Shown: positions 35,792 to 44,018, numbered from the stretch's first letter. The stretch is 64,000 nucleotides of DNA from an uncultured Neglectibacter sp. (GCA_946554335.1 CAMNSA010000012.1:1-64000); one strand, 5' to 3'. Translations and numbers: made by a program. Notes: generated by a model from the sequence alone, not told the origin.

Positions 35792-36790
35792 TCACAGCAT
35801 TTCGTAGAAGCAGGCAGGGGCGATGTCTTTAGAGGGTGCGGCCGAAAGCAGATATTTGCGAAGGCCATAGCAAAGGTCGCATTTGCTTGCGTACCCGTTG
35901 GGGTCCTCTTGAAAGCCCTTTTCCCTTCCGTATTGAAGCAGGGCAGAGGTCCCTCCGGTGAGCAGCCGGGAGACCACGGGGTAACGGGCGTTGTCCAGCA
36001 CAGCTGCATCTGATGGAAGAGAGCTGGGGGAAGCGGCTTCCAGAAAATCCTCGAAGGCAATGGAGATTCCAGGGCAGGAGATGATATTTTCATAGAGATC
36101 CACATGACAGTGCCTGCCGGAAAGAAGCTTTGCGCAGGGCTTTTTTTCCGCCGCCTCTTCGGCGGGGCGCAAGGGGTACATCTCCCGCGCGATGCGCAGC
36201 GCCCGGCCGTTCATACCGATGCCGTATTCGCTGGCCGTGTCCGCTACATAATCCTCCCCCAAGGCGGCCTTTAGCTCCTTAGGAGAGTGGGTGATGTGAA
36301 TGTCCAGGGCCATCAGCCGCCTGAGGAAGCGCTCCTGCCAGATAAAGTACCCCATGTGAAGCTTCTCAAGTGTCTCCACCAGCAGCAGGGGACGCTCTAA
36401 GGGCACAAACTCAATGTGAAAGGGGTCCACCGAGGCCATCACGGTGTCCGCCCCCAGGCTCCGCACGGTTTTCAAGCGCTGGGAGACTGTTTCCCTGTCC
36501 CGGCACCAGAAGGCGTTCGTCTCGATATAGTCGATGCCTACTCTGTGCTTTTGCAGGGCGGAAAGGATCTCGCACAGGGCGTCAAAGCGCATGAAGGGCT
36601 CCCCGCCGCCGATATGTACGGAGTCCACTCCGGCCTGATGAAGCCGCAGGGCAATGCGGTCAGCGGCTTCGGGAGTGATGAAGTCGCGGCTTCCCTTGGG
36701 GGCTCCGGCAAACATGCAGTGCTTACACTGAGCGGTGCAGGCGTAGTTGATGATAACGCCCGAATACTGGATCGGACACGAGCGGAACAT
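35792..36790 (-). CDS. Radical SAM protein with additional C-terminal cysteines
   Basis: This 332-aa protein starts MFRSCPIQYSGVIINYACTAQCKHCMF, giving a CxxxCxxC cluster site at residues 18, 22 and 25. VHIGGGEPFMRF provides the SAM motif. C-terminal cysteines (CAKLLSGRHCHVDLYENIISCPG, then CDLCYGLRKYL and the final CFYEML) resemble a SPASM/twitch-type auxiliary cluster region. SPASM proteins often modify peptides, but no precursor peptide ORF is evident nearby. The gene stands alone on the minus strand, converging on the amidase and diverging from nhaC. ATG 36790 follows AGGGAGG six bases upstream. A -10 like TATACT is seen in the upstream gap. Confidence 0.8.
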   Translation of the reverse strand: MFRSCPIQYSGVIINYACTAQCKHCMFAGAPKGSRDFITPEAADRIALRLHQAGVDSVHIGGGEPFMRFDALCEILSALQKHRVGIDYIETNAFWCRDRETVSQRLKTVRSLGADTVMASVDPFHIEFVPLERPLLLVETLEKLHMGYFIWQERFLRRLMALDIHITHSPKELKAALGEDYVADTASEYGIGMNGRALRIAREMYPLRPAEEAAEKKPCAKLLSGRHCHVDLYENIISCPGISIAFEDFLEAASPSSLPSDAAVLDNARYPVVSRLLTGGTSALLQYGREKGFQEDPNGYASKCDLCYGLRKYLLSAAPSKDIAPACFYEML

Positions 36791-36838
36791 GGCGCTCCCT
36801 CCCTTTTCATTGTTAACTTACACTTAGTATACCATGAA

Positions 36839-36952
36839 GCAAAAATGCTTGCTTGCAAGGGCATTTTTGCGAAGCGTTCAATAACGCGGGTGTGCGAAGC
36901 ACGCAGAGGCAACAGCCTCCAAAGCTTGTGCAGCAAGCTTTGCCGCGTTTAT
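36839..36952. repeat. Multi-hairpin intergenic element
   Basis: The radical SAM to nhaC gap (36791-37114) contains a dense block of perfect stems: GCAAAAATGC/GCATTTTTGC (36839-36870), GAGGC-aaca-GCCTC (36906-36919) and AAAGCTTG-tgcag-CAAGCTTT (36921-36941). A closing stem AACGCGG/CCGCGTT (36883-36889 and 36943-36949) encloses the last two plus TGCG-aagca-CGCA, giving a branched, cloverleaf-like fold. It resembles in style the repeat at 1-203. No protein-coding frame is credible here. Confidence 0.65.
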
Positions 36953-37003
36953 TATAACATTTCCTCAAGGTAAGTCAACCGAAAGCCCGGGGAAAGAAAG
37001 TTC

Positions 37004-37032
37004 TTCCCTTTTCCTTTTTTTGCCGCTATAAT
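37004..37032 (+). promoter_or_regulatory. Possible promoter for nhaC
   Basis: A consensus TATAAT (37027-37032) lies 82 bases before the start codon. The paired -35 at 37004 (TTCCCT) is weak. Confidence 0.5.
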
Positions 37033-37114
37033 GGAAAGCAGCGAAGCCATTCTTTTATAGACTGCGAGCAGTTTTATAGGGACAATGGCGCGGCTTTCAA
37101 AGGAGGAGAACAAA

Positions 37115-38530
37115 TTGAAAAAAGAGAGAAAGGCGGCAGCTCCCGTTGGGTTCTGGATGTCCGTTGTCACATTTCTGGTTTTGATCGGACTGGTGGTAGG
37201 TCTGACTGTGGGAATGAAGACCACGCCTCATGTCCCGCTGCTGCTGGCGGTGATCTTTGCGGCCATCGTCGGGGCGATCTACCGGCACTCCTGGCAGGAG
37301 ATGCTTTCCGGTATGACAGAGGCCATCCAGGCGGCCCTCCCGGCGCTGTTGATCATCATGTCCATCGGCGTGCTTATCGCAGCCTGGATGGCGGGAGGCG
37401 TGATCCCCACCATGGTGTATTACGGGCTTAAAATCATTTCGCCCCGGTTTTTCCTGGTGACGACGCTGCTGCTCTGCTCGCTGGTGTCCCTGGCTATCGG
37501 CAGCTCTCTTTCCACCATCGGCACCGTGGGCGTTGCGCTGTTCGGCATTGGGACCGCCATGGGGATTCCGCCTGCCATCACTGCCGGGGCCATCGTATCC
37601 GGCGCCTATTTCGGAGATAAGATGTCTCCCCTTTCTGACACTACCAATCTTGCTCCCTCTGTCTCAGGGGCAAATCTTTTTGACCATATCCGGCATATGA
37701 TGGTGACTACTACCCCTACTTATCTCATCTGTATCGTGATCTTCGGCGCGCTGGGTCTGGTATACGGAAGCGGCAAAGCGGACACCGCCCAGATCAATGT
37801 CACTTTGGAAACGCTCAGCAAGAGCTTTGCGATCCACCCGCTGTTGCTGCTGCCGCCGGTTCTGGTGCTTTTGATGGTCATTCTGCGCATCCCCGCCCTG
37901 CCGGGGCTTATCGGGGCCGCGGCTCTGGGCGTGCTAAGCGCCGTGCTGGTACAGGGGATGCCCTTGTCCGACCTGTTTGGGGCGGTGATGAACGGGTTTT
38001 CCGCCTCCACCGGGGTGGATGCGGTGGATACCCTCTTAAACCGGGGCGGTATTATGAATATGATGCGCACGGTGGCGTTGATGGTCATTGCCCTGAGCTT
38101 TGCCGGCGTATTTGAGCAGACGGGAATGGCCGCCTCCATTCTGAAAAAGGTGGTGGCCCATGTAAAGTCGGAGCGGGGCTTGGTGATCGCCACGATCCTC
38201 ACCGCCTGGGGCGTGCTGCTGGGTACCGGACAGCAGTATGTGGCCATTATTATGACAGGCCGGCTGTTCAGACCCCTCTATCAGGAAAAGGGCCTGAAGC
38301 CTCAGAATCTCAGCCGGGCTTTGGAGGACGCGGGCACCGTGTTCGGCGGGATCGTTCCCTACAGCACCGGAGCCGGATTTACGGAAGGAATGTTGGGCGT
38401 CTCCGCCTGGCAGTACGGCCCTTTTACCTTCTTCGGCTGGATCAATCCCTTGGTGGCCATCCTCATTGCCGCTTTAGGGAAGAGTATGCCTCATGAAACG
38501 CCGGAAGAGGCAAAAGAAAAAGGGGAATAA
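37115..38530 (+). CDS. nhaC: Na+/H+ antiporter NhaC
   Basis: This is a 471-aa integral membrane antiporter with about 12 hydrophobic segments. Family features include the early basic KKERKAAAPVGFW followed by the first membrane helix, SIGVLIAAWMAGGVIPTMVYYGLKIISP, GAIVSGAYFGDKMSPLSDTTNLA (conserved, likely in ion binding) and VLLGTGQQYVAIIM. It exchanges sodium for protons to hold pH and sodium balance. The true start is probably TTG 37115: AGGAGG (37101-37106) is eight bases upstream, better than the in-frame ATG 37085, which has no ribosome site. A strong hairpin terminator follows at 38560-38586. Confidence 0.9.
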   Translation: MKKERKAAAPVGFWMSVVTFLVLIGLVVGLTVGMKTTPHVPLLLAVIFAAIVGAIYRHSWQEMLSGMTEAIQAALPALLIIMSIGVLIAAWMAGGVIPTMVYYGLKIISPRFFLVTTLLLCSLVSLAIGSSLSTIGTVGVALFGIGTAMGIPPAITAGAIVSGAYFGDKMSPLSDTTNLAPSVSGANLFDHIRHMMVTTTPTYLICIVIFGALGLVYGSGKADTAQINVTLETLSKSFAIHPLLLLPPVLVLLMVILRIPALPGLIGAAALGVLSAVLVQGMPLSDLFGAVMNGFSASTGVDAVDTLLNRGGIMNMMRTVALMVIALSFAGVFEQTGMAASILKKVVAHVKSERGLVIATILTAWGVLLGTGQQYVAIIMTGRLFRPLYQEKGLKPQNLSRALEDAGTVFGGIVPYSTGAGFTEGMLGVSAWQYGPFTFFGWINPLVAILIAALGKSMPHETPEEAKEKGE

Positions 38531-38559
38531 AGAAAGCTCCTGGATAATTTCAAGAGCAA

Positions 38560-38586
38560 AAAGCTCCCGGATTGTCCGGGAGCTTT
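38560..38586. terminator. Bidirectional terminator between nhaC and the phosphotransferase
   Basis: A 12-bp perfect stem, AAAGCTCCCGGA (38560-38571) and TCCGGGAGCTTT (38575-38586), has a 3-base loop and sits between two convergent genes. Confidence 0.88.
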
Positions 38587-38600
38587 CTCAGTGTTTTCTC

Positions 38601-40073
38601 TTACTTCAACGCTTTTTCCAAAGCCTCGATCACAATCTTCAGCGCCTTGATGCGGGCGTATTTCTTGTCCACGGATTCCAGAATATGCCAGGGGGCGTAG
38701 GCAGTGCTGGTCTTTTGCAGCATTTCATCCACTGCCTCCTCGTACTGGTCCCACTTTTCCCGGTTGCGCCAGTCCTCGTCTGTGATCTTCCACTGCTTAT
38801 CAGGGGTATTCTGCCGCTGGGTAAAGCGGTCAAGCTGGGTGTCCTTGTCGATCTGCACCCAGAACTTCAGAATGACCGCGCCCCAGTTGGAAAGCTCCCG
38901 TTCGAATTCATTCATCTCATAGAAGGCCCGCTGCCAGTCGTTCTCGCTGCAAAAGCCTTCCAGACGCTCCACCATGACCCGCCCGTACCAGCTGCGGTCA
39001 AAGATGGCGATATGGCCGTCCTTGGGCAGCCTGGTCCAGAAGCGCCACAGATAGTGCCTGGCCTTCTCGTGGGGTTCCGGGCTGGCGATGGGATGCACCT
39101 CATACCCTCTGGGGTCTAAAGCTCCGGTGAGCCGTTTGATATTTCCGCCCTTTCCGGCGGCGTCCCAGCCCTCGTACACGATGATCACCGGGACCCGCTT
39201 GCGGTAGAGACGGTTATGAAGCATGGAAAGCTTTTTCTGCAAGCGCTTGAGCTCCTTGCGGTAACGATCCTCCGGGATCGCCTTGTCCAGAGGGACGGTT
39301 TTCAGCTTAGGCATTTTGATCAAGGGGAATACATTCTGCAGCAGGGGAACGCTGAGGCTTCCGTTGTGCAGGGCGGTCTCGATACCGGTGCACATGGCCT
39401 CCAGTACCTGAAGCTCCGCGGCCCTCTTGGAGCCGGAGTCGATGATATACCAGGGGGCGTTGGGAGAGTTGGTGTCGGTGAGATACCGGTCAAATACCTT
39501 CTCGCAGACCTCATAGTTTTTGTTCTGCCACAGGTCGTTTTTGCTCACTCTCCAGGCGGTATCCTTGGAATCCAGTAAAGTTTGGATCCGCTTTTCCTGT
39601 TCCTTTTTCGTGATGTGGAAGAAGAACTTCAGCACCAGATACCCGTTGTCCGTCAAGCCCCGCTCAAAGTGCTTGATGCTTTCAATGCGATTGCTGTAGG
39701 CCGCGCCCTCCAGCTGTCTGTTTAAGGCCTCCCGGGTAGTCTCGTCCATCCAGCCGGAGTCCAGGAAGGTAAATTTCCCCGCCTCGGGGATCTTTTCAAA
39801 GTACCGGTATAAAAAGGGCCTGCGCTGCTCTTCTTCCGTGGGAGGAGCGATGGAGAACACCTTAAAAAACCTGGGGTCGATGTTCTTGATTACCTGGCCG
39901 ATGGCGCTGCCCTTTCCCGCCGCGCCCCAGCCCTCAATGAGCACCAGCACGGGAAGCTTATGCTCCTTGAGCTGCATTTGCAGCTGAGAAAGCTTTTCCT
40001 TTGCGCTTTTCAGCCGGGCTTTGGCCTCTTCCGGCTGCGGTTTTTCCGGTGGATTCCAGTTTTTCAGCATCAT
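38601..40073 (-). CDS. pap: Polyphosphate:AMP phosphotransferase, tandem PPK2 domains
   Basis: This is a 490-aa tandem PPK2 protein that phosphorylates AMP (or similar) from polyphosphate. Domain 2 has an intact Walker A (YEGWDAAGKGG, residues 300-310) and lid/Walker B motif DRSWYGR (359-365). Domain 1 keeps a Walker A-like EGWGAAGKGS (47-56), but the second motif is altered to DSGWMD (105-110), lacking the basic lid residue. Domain 1 is thus probably structural or regulatory, and domain 2 catalytic, as known for class II PPK2 enzymes. ATG 40073 has GAGGTG upstream. A TATAAT (minus strand, 40137-40142) lies about 65 bases upstream. Confidence 0.9.
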   Translation of the reverse strand: MMLKNWNPPEKPQPEEAKARLKSAKEKLSQLQMQLKEHKLPVLVLIEGWGAAGKGSAIGQVIKNIDPRFFKVFSIAPPTEEEQRRPFLYRYFEKIPEAGKFTFLDSGWMDETTREALNRQLEGAAYSNRIESIKHFERGLTDNGYLVLKFFFHITKKEQEKRIQTLLDSKDTAWRVSKNDLWQNKNYEVCEKVFDRYLTDTNSPNAPWYIIDSGSKRAAELQVLEAMCTGIETALHNGSLSVPLLQNVFPLIKMPKLKTVPLDKAIPEDRYRKELKRLQKKLSMLHNRLYRKRVPVIIVYEGWDAAGKGGNIKRLTGALDPRGYEVHPIASPEPHEKARHYLWRFWTRLPKDGHIAIFDRSWYGRVMVERLEGFCSENDWQRAFYEMNEFERELSNWGAVILKFWVQIDKDTQLDRFTQRQNTPDKQWKITDEDWRNREKWDQYEEAVDEMLQKTSTAYAPWHILESVDKKYARIKALKIVIEALEKALK

Positions 40074-40136
40074 GAAGATTCACCTCAATAAACAAAAATA
40101 ACGAGTCACTGTGTTCAGCAGTTAGGCCTTTGTCTG

Positions 40137-40142
40137 ATTATA
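40137..40142 (-). promoter_or_regulatory. -10 element for phosphotransferase gene
   Basis: The minus strand reads TATAAT here, 64 bases before the start codon. The region 17 bases further upstream is only A/T-rich and gives no clear -35. Confidence 0.4.
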
Positions 40143-40202
40143 ACAGATTTTCCCTGAAATTAAAATAGTTTTAAGAAGTTTTTCCGAGGCGGTCCAATAT
40201 AC

Positions 40203-40237
40203 AAAAAAGAAGCCCGGCGCCTTTTTAAGCGCCGGGC
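40203..40237 (-). terminator. Terminator after TM2 gene pair
   Basis: On the minus strand a 9-bp stem, GCCCGGCGC/GCGCCGGGC (40237-40212) with an 8-base loop, is followed by TTCTTTTTT. Confidence 0.88.
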
Positions 40238-40287
40238 GGAAAGATCGCTGGGCAGGACAACTGTCCGACAGTTTTTTCTTCTCTGCC

Positions 40288-40914
40288 TTAGTCCCGCAGA
40301 ATAACGCCCTTGCCGTCATACAGGTAAGAGCTGGGGGTGCTTGCCGTGAGGATGAGGATTCCTTCCACGAATCCCCAGATGGTCATGGCGGCGGCGGAAG
40401 CACCGCAGGTAAAGATGCTGCCGATCAGTGTGACCAACAGCTGGATGATGGCCTTTGTCTGAAATCCGAGATAGAAGTTGTGAACACCCAGCCCGCCAAA
40501 CAGGATGCCCAGAAGCCCGGCCGCTAACCGGCTTTTTTGTGGATAACCGGCAGGAGGCACATCGTAGCGGGGCGGGTAATAGGGCCGATAGGGCTGATAA
40601 TAATACTGCTGCCCGAAAGCGCCGGGGTCGTAGCCCTGAGGGGCGGTATAGTTGGGAGCCTGTGTTTCGCTGTTTTGGGCCTCTTCCGGCTGCGGGGCGT
40701 TTCCGAAATGAGGGACGCTTTCGTAGGGGAACGGGTCCTGAGAAGAGGAGGCCTGCGCTTCGGAAGCAGCGTCCGGAGTGGTATAGGGGGCCGCTGCTTC
40801 GGCCTGCCTTGCCACCTCCTCCGCCTTTTGCACTGCCTGTTCCAGCTCCGGGTCGAAGCCGATATCAGAGGGCTCATTTTTGGGCTCGGGGTCGTGATGA
40901 AGATCCGTACTCAT
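40288..40914 (-). CDS. TM2-domain membrane protein with long disordered N-terminus
   Basis: This 208-aa protein has an acidic, then Pro/Gln/Tyr-rich N-terminal half (about residues 1-130, with runs such as YYYQPYRPYYPPRYD). A TM2 domain follows: KSRLAAGLLGILFGGLGVHNFYLGFQTKAIIQLL, then a second hydrophobic helix through GSIFTCGASAAAMTIWGFVEGILILTA. The GVHNFYLG turn is the TM2 signature. TM2 proteins are small two-helix membrane proteins of mostly unknown role in bacteria. It is second in a two-gene unit, 24 bases after a paralogue, and ends before a clear terminator. ATG 40914 has AAAGGAG upstream. Confidence 0.85.
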   Translation of the reverse strand: MSTDLHHDPEPKNEPSDIGFDPELEQAVQKAEEVARQAEAAAPYTTPDAASEAQASSSQDPFPYESVPHFGNAPQPEEAQNSETQAPNYTAPQGYDPGAFGQQYYYQPYRPYYPPRYDVPPAGYPQKSRLAAGLLGILFGGLGVHNFYLGFQTKAIIQLLVTLIGSIFTCGASAAAMTIWGFVEGILILTASTPSSYLYDGKGVILRD

Positions 40915-40938
40915 ATGAATTCTCCTTTGCTTTGGGGG

Positions 40939-41274
40939 CTAATCCTTTAAAAATACGCCGTTGGCGTCGGTGTTGATGCGGCCGTCCAGTATTTTCACGC
41001 CGTCCACCACGCCCCAGATCATCATGGGGATCGCGCCGATACCGCAGGTGAGAAAAGATACCAGAAGCTGTACAAGCCCCCGGGTGGCGTTGCCCAGGTA
41101 GAAGCTGTGGACTCCGTAGGCTCCCAGTAAGATCCCCAGGATTCCGGCGGCGACCCGGCTTTTTTGCACATAGCCGGGAGGAGGGTCCATTCCGGCCTGG
41201 GGCTGATACTGGGGCGGGTTATACATAGGCTGCGAGCCTTGCTCCCACTGGTAGCCGTTATGATAGTCTGCCAT
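40939..41274 (-). CDS. TM2-domain membrane protein, short paralogue
   Basis: This 111-aa protein is the short sister of the next gene. It has a 35-residue Tyr/Gln/Pro-rich head (YHNGYQWEQGSQPMYNPPQYQPQ), then KSRVAAGILGILLGAYGVHSFYLGNATRGLVQLL and a second helix, FLTCGIGAIPMMIWGVVDGVKIL. The shared KSRxAAGxLGIL, GVHxFYLG and TCG positions show recent duplication with divergence. I chose ATG 41274, six bases after GAGGTG. It is the first gene behind the minus-strand promoter at 41305-41333. A structural or envelope role is plausible, but no function is known. Confidence 0.85.
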   Translation of the reverse strand: MADYHNGYQWEQGSQPMYNPPQYQPQAGMDPPPGYVQKSRVAAGILGILLGAYGVHSFYLGNATRGLVQLLVSFLTCGIGAIPMMIWGVVDGVKILDGRINTDANGVFLKD

Positions 41275-41304
41275 GGCTGACACCTCGTTTTCTTTGATGA
41301 ATCC

Positions 41305-41333
41305 ATCTTACACTATGAATTTGGGGAAATCAA
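41305..41333 (-). promoter_or_regulatory. Promoter for TM2 gene pair
   Basis: On the minus strand TTGATT (41333-41328), a 17-base spacer and TAAGAT (41310-41305). It lies 30 bases before the start codon of the short TM2 gene and diverges from the hflX promoter. Confidence 0.7.
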
Positions 41334-41444
41334 TATTCCGGGGGCTAAAGTAAGATACTTTTAAAGAAGCGCCTCGTTTTTGTAAAAAACCCGTTCGCAA
41401 AACAGCAAAAACGGTATTCAAAAAAGGTTTTCCCCGGGGGGGAA

Positions 41445-41473
41445 TTGACGGAAAAAAGATCGTGTACTAAAAT
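41445..41473 (+). promoter_or_regulatory. Promoter for hflX
   Basis: TTGACG (41445-41450), a 17-base spacer and TAAAAT (41468-41473). About 120 bases of leader follow. The 320-base gap between the TM2 and hflX genes holds only these two divergent promoters and A-rich sequence. Confidence 0.78.
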
Positions 41474-41597
41474 AACAATGGCGTTTTCGCAGGGAAAGAA
41501 AACGGGACTTGTGTCTTTTGTAAACAAGACTTTTGGTCAGAATTGATTTGAAACCGGACGGAGGATCCCGAGATATGCCGCAAAGGGGGAAACGGTG

Positions 41598-42869
41598 ATG
41601 GTGGAAAACGAAGAGAAGGCGGAGCGAGTCTTGCTCGCCGCCCTGGACACAGGAGAATATGAGGTGGAAAGCTCCCTTTCTGAGCTTTCTGAGCTGGTGA
41701 AGACCGCCGGGGGAAGTCCTGAATTCGAGCTGGTGCAGAAGCGCCCTTCACCGGATACCGCAACCTGCTTCGGCTCCGGCATGGCGGAGGAATTAGCTCA
41801 GCTGGTGCTAAGAGAAGAGCTGGATCTCGTCGTCTTTGACAGAGAGCTTTCTCCCACCCAGATCCGAAACCTGGAAAAGCTGTGCGGGGCGCGGGTGATC
41901 GACCGCACCACCCTGATCCTGGATATTTTTGCCAAACGCGCCCAAAGCCGGGAGGGAAAACTTCAGGTGGAGCTGGCCCAGCTTAGATATCTGCTGCCAA
42001 GGCTTTCCGGCCGGGGGACCGCCCTTTCCCGTTTGGGCGCGGGGATCGGCACCAGAGGCCCGGGAGAAACCAAGCTGGAAACAGACCGGAGGCATATCCG
42101 CAGACGCATCGGGAACCTGAAGGCCCAGCTGGAGGAGGTCAAGGCCTCCCGGGAAGTGATCGAAAAGCACCGAAAGAAGGCGGGCACTGTGACGGTGGCG
42201 CTGGTGGGGTACACCAACGCCGGGAAAAGCACCCTGATGAACCAGCTGACCGGGGCCGGCGTTTTGGCGGAGGATAAGCTGTTCGCCACGCTGGACCCCA
42301 CCGCCAGAGCTTTGAAGCTGCCCGGGGGAAAGACAGTGATGCTCATCGATACGGTGGGTCTTGTCCGCAGGCTGCCTCACCATTTGGTGGAAGCCTTTCG
42401 CTCCACTCTGGAGCAGGCGGCCACGGCGGATATCCTTCTCAATATCTGTGACGCCTCCAGTCCGGAAGCGGGAGAGCATCTGGAGGTGACCAGAGAGCTT
42501 CTGGAAAGCCTTGGCTGCAAGGACCGCCCCGTAATCCCGGTACTCAACAAATGGGACGCGGTAACGGATGATTCCCTCGCTCCCCGGATTCCGGGAGCGG
42601 TGCGCATCAGCGCGCTGAAAGGAGAGGGGATCGAGGCGCTTTTGCAGGCGGTGGAGAACGATCTTCCGGAGAAAACCTTTGAAGTCAGGCTGCTGCTGCC
42701 CTTTTCCAAGGGCGGGCTCGCGGCGCGCTTACGGGAAGAGGGAGCGGTGCTTTCGGAAGAATATGTGGAGGACGGATTGAAGCTGACTGCGCAGGTAGGC
42801 GAGCGGCTTTACGGGCTTGTGAGAGAGTACGATACAGCCCGGCAAAGCGCGCCCAAAGAGGATCATTGA
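41598..42869 (+). CDS. hflX: GTPase HflX, ribosome-splitting factor
   Basis: HflX binds 50S/70S ribosomes and splits stalled ones after stress. This 423-aa protein has the N-terminal nucleotide-binding-like domain with FGSGMAEELAQLV and FDRELSPTQIRNLEK, a helical linker (RLGAGIGTRGPGETKLETDRRHIRRRI), and the G domain: GYTNAGKSTLMNQL (G1), DTVGLVRRLPHHLVEAFRSTL (G3) and NKWD (G4). ATG 41598 is eight bases after AGGGGG; GTG 41595 is possible. It has its own promoter (41445-41473), and the metal transporter gene lies 60 bases downstream, possibly co-transcribed. Confidence 0.94.
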   Translation: MVENEEKAERVLLAALDTGEYEVESSLSELSELVKTAGGSPEFELVQKRPSPDTATCFGSGMAEELAQLVLREELDLVVFDRELSPTQIRNLEKLCGARVIDRTTLILDIFAKRAQSREGKLQVELAQLRYLLPRLSGRGTALSRLGAGIGTRGPGETKLETDRRHIRRRIGNLKAQLEEVKASREVIEKHRKKAGTVTVALVGYTNAGKSTLMNQLTGAGVLAEDKLFATLDPTARALKLPGGKTVMLIDTVGLVRRLPHHLVEAFRSTLEQAATADILLNICDASSPEAGEHLEVTRELLESLGCKDRPVIPVLNKWDAVTDDSLAPRIPGAVRISALKGEGIEALLQAVENDLPEKTFEVRLLLPFSKGGLAARLREEGAVLSEEYVEDGLKLTAQVGERLYGLVREYDTARQSAPKEDH

Positions 42870-42929
42870 AGATCAACGCGGGTATTCCACAGGCTGTAAG
42901 GCGGGGGAAAGCCCGGAAAGGAAGAGCAT

Positions 42930-43721
42930 ATGGGAACACAATCAGGTATGGCTCTGATCATGGCGCTCGCCGCGGGGCTGAGCATGCTGCTGGGTACGGC
43001 GGTCACATTTTTTGCCAAGCGGGAAAATGAAAAGCTGCTGTCCGCCGCGCTGGGATTTGCGGCAGGGATCATGATCTGCGTCGCGTTTGTAGATATGATC
43101 CCCCACGGGGAAGAACACTTTAAACGGGCGGGCACGCCTCTTCCGCCGGGGCTTTTTTCCGTGCTGTTTGTGATGGCGGGCATTGGGGCAAGTATGCTGA
43201 TGGAGCATCTTGTGCCGGACCATCACCACGGCCATGACGCACTGTCCCCGGGCAAAGAGGAAGACAGAAGCAGGAAGCTCTTAAACGCCGGGCTGTTCTC
43301 GGCGGCCGCCATGGGCCTGCACAATCTGCCGGAGGGTATGGCCATCTATGTTTCCGGCATGGAAAGCAGCGCGGTGGGCTTGTCCATTATGGCTGCGGTG
43401 ATCTTTCACAATATCCCCGCGGGAGCGGTGATCTCCATGCCGGTCTACTACGCCACGGGCAGCAAGAAAAAGGCCGCGCTCTATACTCTGGCGGCCGCGC
43501 TCTGTCAGCCCCTGGGGGCTTTGTGCGCCTATTTTGTCATGAACGGGAGCACCAGCGATATGATCCTGGGCGGCGTGTTCGCTGCGGTGGCGGGTATTAT
43601 GCTCTATCTCTCCTTTGAGGAGCTTTTGCCCCTGTCCCGGGAACACGGGTACGAAAAACAGGCGTTTTTAAGCACTATTTTCGGGATCCTGCTCATGCTG
43701 ACCATAAATATTCTGGATTGA
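42930..43721 (+). CDS. ZIP-family metal transporter (ZupT-like)
   Basis: This is a 263-aa, roughly eight-helix metal importer. A histidine-rich loop DHHHGHD follows helix 3. Helix 4 has the transport motif HNLPEGMA. Helix 5 has HNIPAGAV, where most ZupT relatives carry HNIPEG; loss of that glutamate would remove one ligand of the binuclear metal centre, so specificity or rate may differ. Zinc, iron or manganese are typical substrates. ATG 42930 follows AAAGGAAGAG. It lies 60 bases after hflX and before a strong terminator. Confidence 0.88.
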   Translation: MGTQSGMALIMALAAGLSMLLGTAVTFFAKRENEKLLSAALGFAAGIMICVAFVDMIPHGEEHFKRAGTPLPPGLFSVLFVMAGIGASMLMEHLVPDHHHGHDALSPGKEEDRSRKLLNAGLFSAAAMGLHNLPEGMAIYVSGMESSAVGLSIMAAVIFHNIPAGAVISMPVYYATGSKKKAALYTLAAALCQPLGALCAYFVMNGSTSDMILGGVFAAVAGIMLYLSFEELLPLSREHGYEKQAFLSTIFGILLMLTINILD

Positions 43722-43728
43722 CTGACAT

Positions 43729-43760
43729 GGAGTGCAGCGCTTTGCGCTGCACTCCGTTTT
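43729..43760 (+). terminator. Terminator after ZIP transporter gene
   Basis: A 12-bp perfect stem, GGAGTGCAGCGC (43729-43740) and GCGCTGCACTCC (43744-43755), has a TTT loop and is followed by GTTTT. Confidence 0.88.
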
Positions 43761-43834
43761 GCACTTCTGTGCTTTGCTCCGCGCTCCGATAAGCCCGAGG
43801 GCGCGGACATTTTTGCAGAGCGGGTTTCGCGTTG

Positions 43835-43899
43835 GTTGACATTATTTCTTAAAAGTCAACTGCAAATCTCTTGAGGAAGCTGCCTTTCCGGCTTATAAT
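43835..43899 (+). promoter_or_regulatory. Promoter and possible operator for ABC exporter genes
   Basis: TTGAGG (43871-43876), a 17-base spacer and TATAAT (43894-43899) form a good promoter. Just upstream an inverted repeat GTTGAC (43835-43840) / GTCAAC (43855-43860), with 14 bases between, could bind a regulator. The rest of the 297-base gap has only the ZIP terminator and short G+C-rich hairpins. Confidence 0.7.
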
Positions 43900-44018
43900 G
43901 CTGGCAGAAAGGGGAGAAAACGGTAATTGGAGCCGTCCAAAACGCCTTTCTGAGTTTTTGAAAAATGTCCTTCCCAAAGGGCCGCCGCCTTATGGGATCG
44001 AAGAAAAGAGGAGAAGCT

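Noticed and set aside
36880..36952. tRNA gene
   Set aside because: The fold is cloverleaf-like, but stem lengths, T-loop sequence and acceptor end do not fit a tRNA.
40455..40976. 173-aa plus-strand frame opposite the TM2 genes
   Set aside because: Arg/Pro-rich antisense of the TM2 coding region, no ribosome site.
43836..43841. TTGACA as -35 box of the ABC exporter promoter
   Set aside because: No -10 box at a suitable distance; TTGAGG/TATAAT at 43871-43899 fits better.
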